A stretch of DNA of 15,039 nucleotides from Balneolaceae bacterium (lineage in GTDB: Bacteria > Bacteroidota > Rhodothermia > Balneolales > Balneolaceae): contig SLAU01000379.1 in assembly GCA_007126675.1 (NCBI GenBank), positions 1 to 15,039 on the forward strand, in the 5' to 3' direction. Both the position numbers and the translations under genes were made by a program. Under the pieces are notes generated by a model. It was given only the letters and a program-made list of their open reading frames with translations. It ran no database searches and was not told the DNA's origin. Positions 14,356-15,039 of the stretch are shown in pieces. Each line of letters begins with the position of its first letter. Within the stretch, counting starts at the first letter, position 1.

Positions 14356-14377
14356 CTATTGCATGTTTATGCGATAG
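14356..14377 (+). promoter_or_regulatory. 9-bp hairpin/dyad upstream of the plug-domain gene
   Basis: CTATTGCAT (14356-14364) and ATGCGATAG (14369-14377) pair over 9 positions around a GTTT loop, with one G-U wobble in the + strand RNA. It lies 57 bp before the ATG at 14435, in the 158-bp region shared with leuS. It may be an operator or a 5' leader hairpin. A weaker AT-only dyad (TTTTAC/GTAAAA, 14309-14324) is nearby. No T-run follows, so it is not a terminator. Confidence 0.4.
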
Positions 14378-14434
14378 GGCAAAGTGATAAATTAAACTAC
14401 ACTTACAGAAAATATAATTTAACTGATCAAATAG

Positions 14435-15039
14435 ATGACTACACATTTAAGGGGTGGGATTCTGACATTCATCATTTGCCTGCTTTGTTTACCAAATACG
14501 CTATTTGCTCAGGTAATAAATGGTCATGTTCAAAATGAAATAACATGGGAGCCTATCCCATTTGCTGTTATTATACTTAATGATGCAAACCGTGAACGTG
14601 TAGCACATACTTCGAGTGATGAAGACGGATTTTACGAAATAACCGCACCCTCTCCGGGTGATTATTTTGTTCAAGTGATGCGAATCGGGTATTTAAACTT
14701 TGAAGGCGGACCGCTCACTATTGCAGAAAATGATACTCTTCGTGCGCGATTACTCATGCAGGAAGAGGATTTAATCCTGGATGAACTGACTGTAATGGCC
14801 GAACGCTATAATGAAATGCTGATCGATGACTACCTGGATAATGTACGTTTTACCGCAAGAAAACGCGCAAGCGTTGGAAGGTTTATAACAAGAGACGACT
14901 TAAAAGACCAGCATGTAGTTCGGGCAAGTGATCTTTTTCTGAATGTACAAGGTGTTACTCTGGTTGATGGTGTGCTTTACAGTACAAGATATAGTTGCCC
15001 GTTAAAGATAGTTTTGAATGGCTTTGAGATAGCATCCAG
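14435..15039 (+). CDS. Secreted CarboxypepD_reg-like/TonB plug-domain protein (3' truncated by window)
   Basis: 201 codons are visible and the frame is open to the window end. A signal peptide (hydrophobic ILTFIICLLCLP, likely cut after LFA at 25) precedes a carboxypeptidase-regulatory-like beta-sandwich (about 26-112) with VINGHVQNEITWEPIPFAVI and DEDGFYEITAPSPGDYFVQV. The phrase LDELTVMAER (about 115-124) matches the link to a TonB receptor plug, and a plug-like segment follows (FITRDDLKDQHVVRASDLF, then LNVQGVTLVDG, and CPLKIVLNGFEIAS). It should act at the outer membrane. The fold order fits a TonB-dependent receptor, but short plug-only proteins with this same sCP-x-x-V-x-x-x-G ending also occur, and the missing 3' end decides which it is. 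The ATG is the first possible start, since TAG is the codon just before it. Confidence 0.8.
   Translation, partial: MTTHLRGGILTFIICLLCLPNTLFAQVINGHVQNEITWEPIPFAVIILNDANRERVAHTSSDEDGFYEITAPSPGDYFVQVMRIGYLNFEGGPLTIAENDTLRARLLMQEEDLILDELTVMAERYNEMLIDDYLDNVRFTARKRASVGRFITRDDLKDQHVVRASDLFLNVQGVTLVDGVLYSTRYSCPLKIVLNGFEIAS

Noticed and set aside
1..15039. tRNA, rRNA, CRISPR, transposase, integrase or phage genes
   Set aside because: I looked on both strands and saw no cloverleaf, regularly spaced repeats or recombinase motifs. Small RNAs without coding content cannot be excluded by eye.

Overview
The window looks like an ordinary, fairly AT-rich piece of chromosome from a bacterium of the broad Bacteroidota group. 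My best guess is the Balneolota/Rhodothermota side. The signs are a bacillithiol-synthesis gene (bshC), a signal-peptide patatin fused to an outer-membrane barrel, a CarboxypepD_reg-plus-plug surface protein, a bacterial LeuRS with few zinc-ligand cysteines, and mostly weak or absent Shine-Dalgarno sequences. This placement is inferred from protein style; no marker gene such as rRNA is present. I see no prophage, transposase, CRISPR array, tRNA or rRNA.

Layout, left to right. (1) 1-1437: the C-terminal part of an RND/MMPL-type exporter on the + strand, cut by the window edge. It converges on and overlaps the end of tmk. (2) 1409-5573, minus strand, listed here in transcription order: a bifunctional-nuclease/UVR protein, bshC, 5-formyltetrahydrofolate cyclo-ligase, a PspC-domain membrane protein and tmk. 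The first three are packed with 1-nt spacing or overlap and look co-translated. (3) 5574-5756: a divergent control region rich in perfect short palindromes. (4) 5757-9344, plus strand: a mini SUI1/YciH factor, a stand-alone receiver domain, a patatin/POTRA/barrel protein and a TPR protein, the last two overlapping by 4 nt. (5) 9341-14276, minus strand, in transcription order: leuS, a 298-bp intergenic region holding an inverted-repeat element, holA, an ECF-like sigma factor and a small soluble protein that may be its partner. A strong 18-bp hairpin separates the sigma gene from the small gene. (6) 14435-15039: the start of a secreted CarboxypepD_reg/plug protein, cut by the right edge.

Functionally this is mostly housekeeping: dTMP supply, folate salvage, thiol synthesis, leucyl-tRNA charging and clamp loading. 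It is mixed with envelope functions (exporter, PspC, patatin barrel, plug protein) and signalling (receiver, sigma factor). I did not find a clearly new multi-gene system. The most interesting items are non-coding: the hairpin that buries the start region of the gene after the sigma factor, the overlapping palindromes upstream of the nuclease and SUI1 genes, and the inverted-repeat element between leuS and holA. Five of the thirteen genes with a visible start appear to use TTG or GTG rather than ATG.
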